Source: CAYZJR01 sp964503045 (GTDB lineage: Bacteria > Cyanobacteriota > Vampirovibrionia > Obscuribacterales > Obscuribacteraceae). Taken from it: a DNA stretch of 64,000 nucleotides. Numbering within the stretch: the first letter of the stretch is position 1; the number at the start of each line of letters is the position of its first letter. The notes beneath the pieces are model-generated. The model worked only from the letters and a program-made list of their open reading frames with translations, was not told the DNA's origin and did not search any database. Of this stretch, positions 18,289 to 27,070 are shown piece by piece. Both the position numbers and the translations under genes were made by a program. The stretch spans positions 80,948-144,947 of the forward strand of contig CAZCZI010000007.1 in assembly GCA_964503045.1 (NCBI GenBank), read 5' to 3'.

Positions 18289-18813
18289 ATGAATCCTCAA
18301 AAGCCAATTGACTGTGCGGACTCAACTCTTTCTTCAGAGCCGGTTCGAATTGCTGCTTCCGAATCGCTTCGACAAGATATAAACCAAGCAAAAGCAACGA
18401 TGCAGCCTGGCGAATACGCACAATACATCAGACGGATGACGGAATTGCAGCCAAACGATTCATGGTTGATGCCCATCGCTTTAGACTGGGCGCTCGATAA
18501 CATGGGCAGAATTGAAAGCTGTTCCAACCGAAAAGACGACTCTCTTGATGGTCCGGAACTATTCATTGCGAAGCTCGGACTCAATGAAAAATGCAAAGCT
18601 CTAAAACTCGATGAGTTTTCGATGGTGATGCTAAAGGTCTTGTTGTCACGCTTTCAAGAATTGAAGGAACAACATGATGACGGAAAAGATGGAAAAGTTT
18701 GGGATAGGGATGGCATCAGCGATAAAGACATCAAGTCGTACCTCAACTCTCACTGCATAGGCAGCCAACCGTCCAGGATTTGGACAAAGGGCTGGACGTC
18801 CGACCATCGCTAG
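18289..18813 (+). CDS. Soluble EF-hand-like protein, 174 aa
   Basis: This is a paralogue of the preceding gene. The segment WLMPIALDWALDNMGRI matches LPALSIDWAISNFSGI in its neighbour. It is followed by an acidic region (NRKDDSLDGPE) that is a degenerate EF-hand loop, and later by KDGKVWDRDGISDKDIKSYL, which has DxDG spacing like a second loop. GGAGG at 18273-18277 precedes the ATG at 18289; an ATG at 18271 would add six residues. No signal peptide. The last 15 residues, rich in Trp and Arg, are unlike the rest. The loops are less complete than in the neighbour, so metal binding is uncertain. Confidence 0.72.
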   Translation: MNPQKPIDCADSTLSSEPVRIAASESLRQDINQAKATMQPGEYAQYIRRMTELQPNDSWLMPIALDWALDNMGRIESCSNRKDDSLDGPELFIAKLGLNEKCKALKLDEFSMVMLKVLLSRFQELKEQHDDGKDGKVWDRDGISDKDIKSYLNSHCIGSQPSRIWTKGWTSDHR

Positions 18814-18892
18814 TTTGCGCTAGTCTACGGGGCATCGGCAGCACCTCCCGCGCATGGTATAACGAATATGCCTACTCGGGGTATGTCAAGGG

Positions 18893-19585
18893 ATGTCCAA
18901 GGTCCTCATAATCGAAGACGATCGACTTGTCGCGGACATGGTCCGCGATTTGCTCGTTAGCGAGCATCACAGCGTTGAGTGCGTTTACGATGGAGCTGAT
19001 GGATTGCAGCTTCTTCAATCACCGTCATTCGATCTGGTGATTCTCGATATTGGGTTGCCGTCAATCGGTGGAATGGACATTTGCAAGACGCTGCGAGCGC
19101 GCGGCGACACTACGCCGATTCTAATGCTTACGGGTCGCGATACCGTTGACGAAATCGAAAGTGGGCTCAATAGTGGTGCTGACGATTACCTTACTAAGCC
19201 GTTTCACATTCGCGAGCTCGCAGCAAGAGTAAGAGCAATGCTTCGACGCTCGAGCACGACTGCGAGTGAAGTCTTCAATATTGGACATGTCTCGCTCGAC
19301 AGCGTCGTGAGGTTGGTCAAGGTCGCAGGGCAAGAAGTTCACTTACTGCCCAAGGAATACAGTCTCTTAGAGTTTCTAATGCGGCACCCCGGGCAATTGT
19401 TCAAAGCCGATGCTCTGCTCAATCGTGTTTGGCAGTCCGAGCAAGACGCTGCGCCGGAGACGGTTCGCACTTGTGTTGCGCGGCTCAGAAAGAAGATTGA
19501 CGTAGCTGGGTACGAATCAATTTTGGAAACTGTGCATGGCGTCGGCTACAGAGTTAAAACGTTGGAACCATCAAAGTCTTCGTAA
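18893..19585 (+). CDS. OmpR/PhoB-family response regulator, pair 2
   Basis: The protein has 230 residues. Its receiver has the acidic pair at residues 9-10, phosphoacceptor Asp52 (ILDIGLP) and Lys102; the winged helix has LLPKEYSLLEFLMRHP and ends in GVGYRV. It is clearly paralogous to the regulator at 11936, above all in the DNA-binding domain, so the two may recognise similar sites. Its likely kinase begins 1.35 kb downstream on the same strand, beyond an EF-hand gene on the opposite strand. Pho-box-like arrays flank this regulator on both sides, upstream of EF-hand genes, which makes it a natural candidate for their activator. Confidence 0.93.
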   Translation: MSKVLIIEDDRLVADMVRDLLVSEHHSVECVYDGADGLQLLQSPSFDLVILDIGLPSIGGMDICKTLRARGDTTPILMLTGRDTVDEIESGLNSGADDYLTKPFHIRELAARVRAMLRRSSTTASEVFNIGHVSLDSVVRLVKVAGQEVHLLPKEYSLLEFLMRHPGQLFKADALLNRVWQSEQDAAPETVRTCVARLRKKIDVAGYESILETVHGVGYRVKTLEPSKSS

Positions 19586-19617
19586 ACTCGAATTTTCGAA
19601 GTAAAGTCACGAAGTTA

Positions 19618-19645
19618 AATGCGAAGCGCGTTTGCGCTCCGCATT
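19618..19645. terminator. GC-rich hairpin between convergent genes
   Basis: AATGCG-A-AGCGC (19618-19629) pairs with GCGCT-C-CGCATT (19634-19645) around a four-base loop, with one A/C mismatch. It lies between the stops of the regulator and of the convergent EF-hand gene. There is no long T run, so it may act as a bidirectional insulator rather than a classic terminator. Confidence 0.6.
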
Positions 19646-19667
19646 CAACAGCCTTCCTTTAAGAAAC

Positions 19668-20741
19668 TTAGTGCTCAAATTTGAGTTGGAAATCTCTGTG
19701 CGAACCATCAAGGTATTGGCGATTGCGCTGTTCACGCTTCGCTTTTTCTTCTGCAGTTTCGGCTGGTGGTTGCGGCTTCGGCTCTAGCGCTCGCGCCTTG
19801 GCTCCAGCTTCCTGCAGAGCTTCATACTGTTTCTTCCACTCGCTGATTGTACGCTCTTGATCGTGCCGTTTATCATCTCTGTATTGGATACGGTCGTGCG
19901 TTTCCTTATCCATTTTTTCCTGAGAGCCAAAACCGTCCTTGATGCTTTCACGTGTCACTCCTGCTTTGCCGAAGAGACCGCCATCATCAGTAAACCGCTT
20001 CATTTCGCCGCTTTCCCAATTCTTTGCCAGACTGAGCACAGCCAGTTTCTCGTCTTTATTGAGAGCCAGCGCCTCCTGAGAGGAACCAGGAAGCATGCTG
20101 GCTTCAATTTTCGCGGCTAAATCTCTGACTTCCTTTTTTGTGATTTTCCCGTCAGTTCCTGCAAGTTGATCGAACAATTCTTTGTCTGTTGCAAGCGCAG
20201 AAACTCCATCGCGTACAGCTTGCTTGATAGCATCTTTCTGTCTCATCACCTGCAAGTCGTCAGCGGTGATTCCGTCTTTGGAATCTTTCGAAGCACCTTT
20301 GATTTCGTTATATTTGGCACTCGCGTCTTTGAGAAATGCTGCATCAAGAGAAATGTTTCCAGCTGCCGGCGAAACGTTTATTTCATCGCCGTCAGTCTTT
20401 GCTTGTTTCAATTCAGTAGACAACTTCGCGAGCTGATCGAAATGTTTGATTCTGTCGTCAAGCTCTTTCTTTGTGATTACGCCATCCGGCTTGCCTGGTT
20501 CTCTGTCTATTTGACTCGACTTATCCTTCAAATACTCAACGGAAAGCGACGGCAATACGTTGCTGTCGACCAACTCTTTGGTTAGCGACTGTATATACTG
20601 TTGACGATCGCCATCAGACAGATTGCGGCTGGAGTGCACAGATTGCTGCAAGCGCTCGTATGCTTTCTCTGAACCGGCGTTATGAAGAGTCTCTCCAATT
20701 TTGGCTACATCGTGGTGCGCTGTTGCTGCCAAATCGTTCAT
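19668..20741 (-). CDS. Soluble EF-hand-like protein, 357 aa
   Basis: GGGAGG stands seven bases before the ATG at 20741. The protein has no signal peptide and is strongly helical and charged. Several acidic loops look like EF-hand or dockerin-like sites: DREPGKPDGVITKKELDD, KDSKDGITADDL, and GTDGKITKKEVRD. Each has the DG-I-T-KKE spacing of a calcium loop, though the first is two residues longer than usual. The C-terminal 100 residues are a charged helix ending in a Pro/Glu-rich stretch and DGSHRDFQLKFEH. It sits on the opposite strand between the second regulator and its kinase. A strong Pho-box-like array lies 55-98 bp upstream of its start. Confidence 0.8.
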   Translation of the reverse strand: MNDLAATAHHDVAKIGETLHNAGSEKAYERLQQSVHSSRNLSDGDRQQYIQSLTKELVDSNVLPSLSVEYLKDKSSQIDREPGKPDGVITKKELDDRIKHFDQLAKLSTELKQAKTDGDEINVSPAAGNISLDAAFLKDASAKYNEIKGASKDSKDGITADDLQVMRQKDAIKQAVRDGVSALATDKELFDQLAGTDGKITKKEVRDLAAKIEASMLPGSSQEALALNKDEKLAVLSLAKNWESGEMKRFTDDGGLFGKAGVTRESIKDGFGSQEKMDKETHDRIQYRDDKRHDQERTISEWKKQYEALQEAGAKARALEPKPQPPAETAEEKAKREQRNRQYLDGSHRDFQLKFEH

Positions 20742-20795
20742 GGTTCAACCTCCCAAAAAAGCCGCGTCAATTGCGTTGCCATACAATAGGGCGGG

Positions 20796-20839
20796 GCGGT
20801 ATACAGACTTGTGACGCAGGCATTACAGATTTGTGACAG
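20796..20839 (-). promoter_or_regulatory. Pho-box-like array of four 11-bp direct repeats
   Basis: Read on the minus strand, four contiguous 11-mers appear: CTGTCACAAAT, CTGTAATGCCT, GCGTCACAAGT and CTGTATACCGC. The first differs by one base from the first repeat of the array at 17425. A TATTGT (20783-20788 on the plus-strand numbering) follows as a possible -10 box, and the EF-hand gene starts at 20741. The array also lies in the region upstream of the kinase at 20937 and could serve both directions. Confidence 0.75.
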
Positions 20840-20936
20840 CCGCATTTTCGGCGCAGGGTGGGATTTCGCGCACCGGTATCATGGCATACCCCCTATAATG
20901 TTCAAATCACCGATAGAACGGGTGCTGACCGGCAGA

Positions 20937-23105
20937 ATGCTCTCCAAACTCAAACTATCAACACAAGTGTTTGTTCTCGTCTCGATTTTGCTTGCGTGCG
21001 AGCTGAGTTTTATCGCCGCGCTGGGATCGTTACTCAATGCATCGGAGCAAGAAGCACAACGAGAGAAACGGGCACGAGTAGTCGCTGGGCACCTAAACAA
21101 TCTGCTGCGAGTGATTGTCGACCGCACTAGTGGTGTCTGGATGAAGGGGTGGAACGATTTTATTCATCAGGCGGGTATTGTTCGTATTGAACTTAATGAA
21201 CATGTGCCGGAGATTAGAGAGCTAGTCGCAAAAAATCCTGATGAACGCGCTGCCTTCGAAGAAATCGAGTCGATGATCAAGAAGGGCAGTTTTTATCTCG
21301 GCGAGATGCAAAAACTCAGTGATGCAGGGCGCACGCATGATGCGCGTCAGTTCATCATTCCTCTTCAACCGCTTATTCAAAATTTGAGTCCGAGAATTAA
21401 AGATATGCTGGCGGAACAGAAAAGAGTAGAAGAAGAGAGTCCAAAGATTCAAGAACAGAACCGCGAGTCGGTCAAGCGATTACTTATTGGTGGCGTTGGT
21501 CTAAACATATTATTGGCACTGACACTCGCCTGGATGTTCAATCGCAGCACAACGCGACGCTTGAAATTGTTGATGGATAACTCTGTGCGTTTGGCGAGCA
21601 ATCAACCGCTGAATCCACCGCTGGATGGTAACGATGAAACTGCCGCTCTCGACAGTGTGTTTCGCGAAATGGCACGGGCTCTTGAAAGTGCATCGAGACG
21701 CGTACGAGTTGTAATCGAAAATGCAGCTGACATAATTTGCACAATTGATGATAAGTCTTGCATAAGCACTATCAGTCCATCGGTCAAAGCGGTTTTGAAT
21801 CTCGACGCTGATGAAGTTATAGGAATGAGAGTGGCTGAGCTGTTAGACAGAGATGAAGCTCCGGTCGTGTTGGAGACTATCGATCAAATCAAACGCAATC
21901 CAGGCGATCAGATTGAACCGTTTGAAAGCAAACTTCGGTGCAAAGATGGTTCGTTTATAAACGTATTATGGTCGGTGCAATGGTACGAAGCTGATCGTTC
22001 GTTGATTTGTGTTGTGCACGATATCACCAAAAGAAAGCAAGCCGAACTTCTGATGCAAGAAGCCGAAGCCAGGCTGCGTAAAATTCTTGAAAGCATTCCT
22101 ATCGGTCTTGCGTTGATAAATCAATGTGGGAAGATAGAATTGGTGAATCCAACTCTCAAGCAAATGTTGGGTGAGACCGAACCAGATTTGATCAGTACAA
22201 ATCTTACCGATATTCTCAAACTTGCAGACTTAACCAGTGCAGTTGAATTGCAAACGATTTTCGATAGAGCGTCCTCGCGACCTTGGGAAATGGCGCTGGC
22301 AAACAGTGACGGAAGTGTGAATCTACCGGTGGACGTTTCTATAACTGGAATTGAGTTGATGGAAAGTCAAAAGTTCATCGCGCTCATTACGGATGTTCGA
22401 GAGCGGCACGAAATTGAACGACTGAAACAAGAATTCGTCTCAATGGTAAGTCATGATTTGAGAACTCCGTTAACAGCTGTTCAGAATTTTTTGGAACTCT
22501 TGTCCAGCGGTGTCTATGAAATTTCGGAACCAGCAAAGACAAAGTTGCCGGCCCTCGAACGCAGTGTCGATCGTCTAATAAATCTAGTGAGAGATCTGCT
22601 TGATCTGGATCGGTTGGAACTCGGGAAATTGCAACTTAAGTTGACCCAGGTGAGTATCGACGATGTGATTCAGCGGTCGGTCGAGTCTGTCGACACAGTT
22701 GCGAATCAACGAAAAATCAAGATCGAAACACCGGATGAAGAAGTCGCGACTACATTGCTGGCAGATCGAGATCGTTTAGTGCAGGTCTTGGTAAACCTGC
22801 TGTCAAATGCAATCAAGTTTTCTCCCGAAAAGGAAACAATCACTGTTTGTGCCGATCGCACTGATCAGCAAATAAAGATTCAGGTTGTTGATCGCGGTCG
22901 TGGCGTCCCCCCTGAATTCAAAGAAGCTATTTTTGAACGTTTCAAACAAGTCGCTTCTTCCGACTCCCATGAGAAGGGCGGAATCGGTCTTGGGTTGCCT
23001 ATCTGCCGCGCAATCATCAATGAGCACGGCGGAGAAATTGGCGTAGAAAGTGAAGATGGAAAAGGTAGTTGTTTTTGGTTTACTCTACCGATTCGAAGCG
23101 CTTAA
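20937..23105 (+). CDS. Membrane sensor histidine kinase with two PAS domains, pair 2
   Basis: The protein (722 aa) aligns from its ATG at 20937 with the start of the pair 1 kinase: MLSKLKLSTQVFVLV against MKFQLKLSHQGLILV. That start is therefore preferred over upstream in-frame codons, which would also overlap the repeat array. It has TM1 near residue 10-29, a helical periplasmic sensor, TM2 in LLIGGVGLNILLALTLAWMF, a HAMP-like linker and two PAS domains (the paralogue has one). The phosphoacceptor is His506 (SHDLRTPL), and the ATPase motifs are NLLSNAIKF, DRGRGVP and GIGLGLPI. Its stop overlaps the convergent peptidase gene by four bases. The partner regulator is at 18893. Confidence 0.92.
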   Translation: MLSKLKLSTQVFVLVSILLACELSFIAALGSLLNASEQEAQREKRARVVAGHLNNLLRVIVDRTSGVWMKGWNDFIHQAGIVRIELNEHVPEIRELVAKNPDERAAFEEIESMIKKGSFYLGEMQKLSDAGRTHDARQFIIPLQPLIQNLSPRIKDMLAEQKRVEEESPKIQEQNRESVKRLLIGGVGLNILLALTLAWMFNRSTTRRLKLLMDNSVRLASNQPLNPPLDGNDETAALDSVFREMARALESASRRVRVVIENAADIICTIDDKSCISTISPSVKAVLNLDADEVIGMRVAELLDRDEAPVVLETIDQIKRNPGDQIEPFESKLRCKDGSFINVLWSVQWYEADRSLICVVHDITKRKQAELLMQEAEARLRKILESIPIGLALINQCGKIELVNPTLKQMLGETEPDLISTNLTDILKLADLTSAVELQTIFDRASSRPWEMALANSDGSVNLPVDVSITGIELMESQKFIALITDVRERHEIERLKQEFVSMVSHDLRTPLTAVQNFLELLSSGVYEISEPAKTKLPALERSVDRLINLVRDLLDLDRLELGKLQLKLTQVSIDDVIQRSVESVDTVANQRKIKIETPDEEVATTLLADRDRLVQVLVNLLSNAIKFSPEKETITVCADRTDQQIKIQVVDRGRGVPPEFKEAIFERFKQVASSDSHEKGGIGLGLPICRAIINEHGGEIGVESEDGKGSCFWFTLPIRSA

Positions 23106-24667
23106 CGTCGTCTGAATTCTGACATTTCATTCCAAGTTGCTCGATAACCACTTTGAAGCAGCTCACAACCAATTTCGAGGAACAGTTCGACGTCCTCTGC
23201 TGCACCGCTCAAATCCCAATTCGCCTTTGGCTTATCGGTGACTTTGTGATAGTCCTCGACGATAAATTGTTGTCTTTTGTCGAGATAGTCCATGCACGAA
23301 AAGAACAAGGCTAATGCAGGAATTCCGGCTTGCATGAATGGAAGGTGATCTGATCGGTAGAGATAGCCTTTTTCTGGTTGCGGATCGCCGACGACCGAAC
23401 GACCTCTCTTTCTTGTCGCTCTCTCTAAGTGCTCATCGAGCGAGCTATGTCCTCTGCACACGCTCGATAATTGTTTTGAAGGACCCCAAGGACACAACAT
23501 CTCTAGATTTAGAACTGCAAGAGTTTCCGCAATCGGCAGAATTGGATTTTCAACGTAAAACTTGGTGCCAAGTAAGTTTTGTTCTTCCAGTGTCGGAATG
23601 AAGAAGACCACAGATCTTGGGAAGTGGATATTCATTCGAGCAAAGGCGCTTGCAAGTGCGAGTACACCAGATACTCCGCTAGCATTGTCGACGGCTCCAC
23701 TGAGAGCGCCTTTCTCGTTGGTTCCAAAATGATCCCAGTGAGCCGAGTAGAGAATCGATTCGTTCTTCAGTGATTCATCGGCGCCGGGAAGTACTGCAAC
23801 GAAATTGTGTGACTCGACGTACTTGAACTCTGACGTCACAGATGCTGTAACTTTCAAATCGAGAACCACTGGTTTGAAAGTTTTAGATAGAGCCGATTTC
23901 TTCAACTCCTCGAAATCGTGGCCCGCGAGTTTCAAAAGTTGCGTGCCTTGCTCATACGTCAGCCAACCCTCCACAGATGAGCGCTCATCTGGATTAGACA
24001 ATGAAAGCACGAACTCCTCGTGACCAAATGAGTGCGCAACGACATCCCACGCATAACCTGCGCGTTGTGTTTCGTGAATGATGAAAATGGCGGCTGCCTT
24101 TTTTGCACCTGCGATTTCGTACTTGTAAGTCCAGCGTCCGTAGTATGTGAGTTCGCTGCCTCTAAACATGGTGTCATCAATTTTGCTCGGATCTTTTGGA
24201 TCAGGAAGAATTGGGTCTCCGGTGAGAACGAGAAGAGTCTTTCCTTCGACGTCGAGGTCTTTGAAGTCATCCCAACCATATTCCTGAGCAACGATTCCGT
24301 ATCCGCAAAAAACTACTTGCGATTGATCGAGTTTGACGTGTTCTTTGATCTTCTTTGAAGAAGCGACATAGTCGGTTCCGCCCGTCAACTTTTGCGTGGT
24401 TGCGCCGTGTGAGAATTCTATGTCCGATTTGGAACGTATTCCGATTGCGCGTACTGCCTGCTGCTGAGTCTCGAACTTGGCACCGGTCTTTGCTGTTAAA
24501 TTGGCAAAGTGATTCTCGAAATATTCCAATGTTTTGGCTTCGCCGTCTGTTGCAGGGTTGCGACCTGCAAACTCATCCGAAGCGAGTGTTTTGATGTGTT
24601 CCATCAACTCGTCCGCCTGAATTGTGCCAGGCTCCACGTTGATGCTTGAAGTGTTGACTTTTGTCAT
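23102..24667 (-). CDS. M28-family zinc metallopeptidase
   Basis: This is a 521-aa aminopeptidase-like protein. The co-catalytic zinc ligands are visible as His310 (SAHWDHFG), bridging Asp327 (GAVDNASG), the Glu361/Glu362 pair (TLEEQNLLG), Glu389 (NLEML, where family members often have Asp) and a His in EDYHKVTD near residue 477. A protease-associated-like insertion occupies about residues 110-290. Family members remove N-terminal residues from peptides. Unusually for this subfamily, no signal peptide is present, so it may work in the cytoplasm. AAAGGA is well placed before the ATG. The gene is 45 bp downstream of the polymerase IV gene on the same strand. Confidence 0.88.
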   Translation of the reverse strand: MTKVNTSSINVEPGTIQADELMEHIKTLASDEFAGRNPATDGEAKTLEYFENHFANLTAKTGAKFETQQQAVRAIGIRSKSDIEFSHGATTQKLTGGTDYVASSKKIKEHVKLDQSQVVFCGYGIVAQEYGWDDFKDLDVEGKTLLVLTGDPILPDPKDPSKIDDTMFRGSELTYYGRWTYKYEIAGAKKAAAIFIIHETQRAGYAWDVVAHSFGHEEFVLSLSNPDERSSVEGWLTYEQGTQLLKLAGHDFEELKKSALSKTFKPVVLDLKVTASVTSEFKYVESHNFVAVLPGADESLKNESILYSAHWDHFGTNEKGALSGAVDNASGVSGVLALASAFARMNIHFPRSVVFFIPTLEEQNLLGTKFYVENPILPIAETLAVLNLEMLCPWGPSKQLSSVCRGHSSLDEHLERATRKRGRSVVGDPQPEKGYLYRSDHLPFMQAGIPALALFFSCMDYLDKRQQFIVEDYHKVTDKPKANWDLSGAAEDVELFLEIGCELLQSGYRATWNEMSEFRRR

Positions 24668-24712
24668 GTCAAATGTCCTTTGCAGGTTTCACCGATTGGA
24701 TTTAATCGCGCG

Positions 24713-25804
24713 TTATGGAAACGGAATTGTAAGTTGTATGTAGTCCGAAGATTCATCGGACTCCGACTCGAAGTTTGAAACTGTCAGACCCAGAAGTCTG
24801 ACTCGCTTGGTTTCCGCCTCGGTCGTGTCGAGCAGTTCCATAGCATACTTCATCATGTCGGTAATTTCTCTGATTGGAGCGAGCAACGTCCTACTTCGCG
24901 TGACCTGTTGATAGTCGGCGTACTTGACTTTGAGGGTGAAAGTACGCCCACTGGCATCGTTATTATCAATTCGCCGCTTCAATGTCTTTGCTATTTCTTC
25001 TAGCGCTACCGTCATTGAGTATCGATCGATCAAGTCTTCTGCAAAGCTCTCTTCGGCACCAAGCGATTTGCGAATGCGGCTTGGATCGACAGGACGCTCG
25101 TCTTGTCCGCGGGCAATCATGTAATAAAACCTGCCGGTTTTGCCGAACTTGTTTATTAGATCGATCTCCGACCAAGATTTGAGATCCAAGCCTGTGTGTA
25201 TGCCTGCTGCGTGCATTTTCTCTGCCGTCGATGGACCGATTCCGTAAAACTTCTCAATGGGAAATTGTTCGACGAAAGCTTCGGCATGCTCAGGCGTGAT
25301 CAAAAAGAGTCCATTAGGTTTTCGAATTCCGGATGCGGTTTTCGCGAGAAACTTGTTTATCGACACTCCAGCAGACGCAGTCAACTGTGTAGTCTCAAAA
25401 ATGCGATCTTTTATCTCTTTTGCAATTAGCGTTGCAGACGGCATTCCGCACTTATTGACGGTGACGTCGAGATAAGCTTCGTCTAGTGATAATGGTTCAA
25501 CTAGATCTGTGTATTCATTGAATATTTCGTGAATTTGATGCGACACTTGTCGATAGACTTCGAATCGTGGGCGCACGAAAATTAGATGGGGGCATCGTTG
25601 TTTTGCTGTGCGTGATGGCATTGCAGAATGAATGCCAAACTTGCGCGCCTCATAGCTTGCCGCCGCGACGACGCCTCGTTGGTCCGGCGAACCGCCTACA
25701 ACCACAGGCTTGTCTCGCAGCGATGGATCATCACGCTGCTCTACCGACGCAAAAAATGCGTCCATATCGACGTGAATGATTTTCCGTACTTTTGGGGTGG
25801 TCAC
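24713..25804 (-). CDS. dinB: DNA polymerase IV
   Basis: This Y-family translesion polymerase (363 aa) has Asp13 in HVDMDAFFASVE with Phe18 as the probable steric gate, and Asp108/Glu109 in the SLDEAYLDV motif. The helix-hairpin-helix region contains YGIGPSTAEKM. The little-finger domain follows, and the last residues, QLTIPFP, fit a beta-clamp-binding peptide. The start is a GTG at 25804, matching the usual N-terminus; no strong ribosome site is seen. It copies past damaged bases with low fidelity and is often SOS-controlled, but no LexA-like box is evident in the short upstream region. Confidence 0.95.
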   Translation of the reverse strand: MTTPKVRKIIHVDMDAFFASVEQRDDPSLRDKPVVVGGSPDQRGVVAAASYEARKFGIHSAMPSRTAKQRCPHLIFVRPRFEVYRQVSHQIHEIFNEYTDLVEPLSLDEAYLDVTVNKCGMPSATLIAKEIKDRIFETTQLTASAGVSINKFLAKTASGIRKPNGLFLITPEHAEAFVEQFPIEKFYGIGPSTAEKMHAAGIHTGLDLKSWSEIDLINKFGKTGRFYYMIARGQDERPVDPSRIRKSLGAEESFAEDLIDRYSMTVALEEIAKTLKRRIDNNDASGRTFTLKVKYADYQQVTRSRTLLAPIREITDMMKYAMELLDTTEAETKRVRLLGLTVSNFESESDESSDYIQLTIPFP

Positions 25805-25909
25805 TAAAGGTGAGATCGAGAATCTTGCAATTGGTATATTCTACGACTTTTTCTGTAGGTTGCGAATACCCGAATTACGGTTGGCTGATCTGAGCTTGCT
25901 ATAGTAGTA

Positions 25910-26476
25910 ATGCCGCCTTACTGGATGCGCCGGAGAATTGTCGTGCCAACGAAAGACAACAACCTAACAATTCGCCGAGAGGCACCTACGGACTATACAC
26001 AAATTGCGTCTCTGCTTGATGCTGCCTTTGGTGGGAAATATGAATCTGAATTGGTTGAACGAATGCGTGAGCAACCGTATTACATTGATGAGTTGACACT
26101 GATTGCTCAGCAAGCAGAAGAGATTGTTGGTTTCGTCATGGTGAGCTATGTCACGCTTGAAAGCAGCGATTCATCATCGATTCAGGTTTTGGCGCTCGGC
26201 CCCGTTGCTGTGGAACCTTCGCATCAAGAGCATGGTATCGGAGGCTTGCTGATTCGAGCATCCATCCGAATTGCTGAAGAGAAAAATGAAAAGATGATTG
26301 TTCTTCTCGGGCACGACACATACTATCCCCGATTTGGATTTGAACGCGCATCAGTGCACGACATCTATCCATCAGCGGATTGGCCGGACAATGCATTCAT
26401 GGTCTTGCGGCTCAACGCCTATAAACCGGATATGAAAGGAACAATTAGATATCCGGAAGCGTGGCAAATCAGTTAA
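25910..26476 (+). CDS. GNAT N-acetyltransferase (YhbS-like)
   Basis: The protein (188 aa) has the acetyl-CoA-binding V/A motif in LGPVAVEPSHQEHGIGGLLIRASI, where QEHGIGG is the pyrophosphate loop, and a C-terminal YYPRFGFERAS segment typical of YhbS-type acetyltransferases. The substrate is unknown. The first methionine has no good ribosome site; starts a few residues later, such as Met6, are possible. It is divergent from dinB, with 105 bp between the two. Confidence 0.83.
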   Translation: MPPYWMRRRIVVPTKDNNLTIRREAPTDYTQIASLLDAAFGGKYESELVERMREQPYYIDELTLIAQQAEEIVGFVMVSYVTLESSDSSSIQVLALGPVAVEPSHQEHGIGGLLIRASIRIAEEKNEKMIVLLGHDTYYPRFGFERASVHDIYPSADWPDNAFMVLRLNAYKPDMKGTIRYPEAWQIS

Positions 26477-26495
26477 CGATTACGACGGAGCAATC

Positions 26496-26999
26496 CTATC
26501 TCACATCAGCATCAATATGAATGCCAGGCAGTTTGATTCGCACGTTGCGAGAGTTGCTGTCTTTGTCTATTTTCACAAATGGCGCCGAAACGTGGACAGA
26601 TCCAATTCGAGTATTTGCGTCTACTTTCACAATGGGATCTTTGAACTCGTCTCGACGGTTCCTCTGTTCATCGTCGCTTATGGTGTCACGATCCGAGCGT
26701 TCTATCACATAGATTTGCTGTTCTTGATCTGATTGGGGCATTGGCTGTTCGATCACAGTTTGATCGTCAGGTTCAACTATGCGCAATGACTCCGGAGGTT
26801 TCGCATGAACATTGAAATCAGTCTTGCCGCTGTCGGATCGAATTTGAACGTCGACATTGTCGGAATTTCTGTAGATATTCGAATCTGCAGGAACTTGCGA
26901 ACCTTGTGTTAGTTTGTTTGTTTCAGTTTGCTGTGTACAAGCGCTAAGTATTGCCAGTGATGCCGAGATTCCAACTAGTATCCATAATTGTGAACGCAT
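26496..26999 (-). CDS. Small lipoprotein, 167 aa
   Basis: A lipoprotein signal peptide ends in the lipobox LSAC, with Cys21 as the lipidated residue. GAGG is eight bases before the ATG. The mature protein is very polar (NVDVQIRSDSGKTDFNVH, then a Gln/Asp-rich stretch) and ends in repeated beta-strand-like segments: IVKVDANTRIGSVHVSAPFVKID, SRNVRIKLPGIHIDAD. This resembles head-to-tail beta repeats of envelope adhesins or DUF4097-type proteins, but no family is certain. Confidence 0.75.
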   Translation of the reverse strand: MRSQLWILVGISASLAILSACTQQTETNKLTQGSQVPADSNIYRNSDNVDVQIRSDSGKTDFNVHAKPPESLRIVEPDDQTVIEQPMPQSDQEQQIYVIERSDRDTISDDEQRNRRDEFKDPIVKVDANTRIGSVHVSAPFVKIDKDSNSRNVRIKLPGIHIDADVR

Positions 27000-27070
27000 C
27001 GAAACGACCTCTGTCGACAGTCTTCAAGCATGATGAGAGACGACGTGACTTTGTCTGGTGTTCCCGCCAC

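Noticed and set aside
18335..18350. GGTTCGAAT sequence resembling a tRNA T-loop
   Set aside because: It lies inside an EF-hand-like gene and no acceptor or anticodon arms can be built around it.
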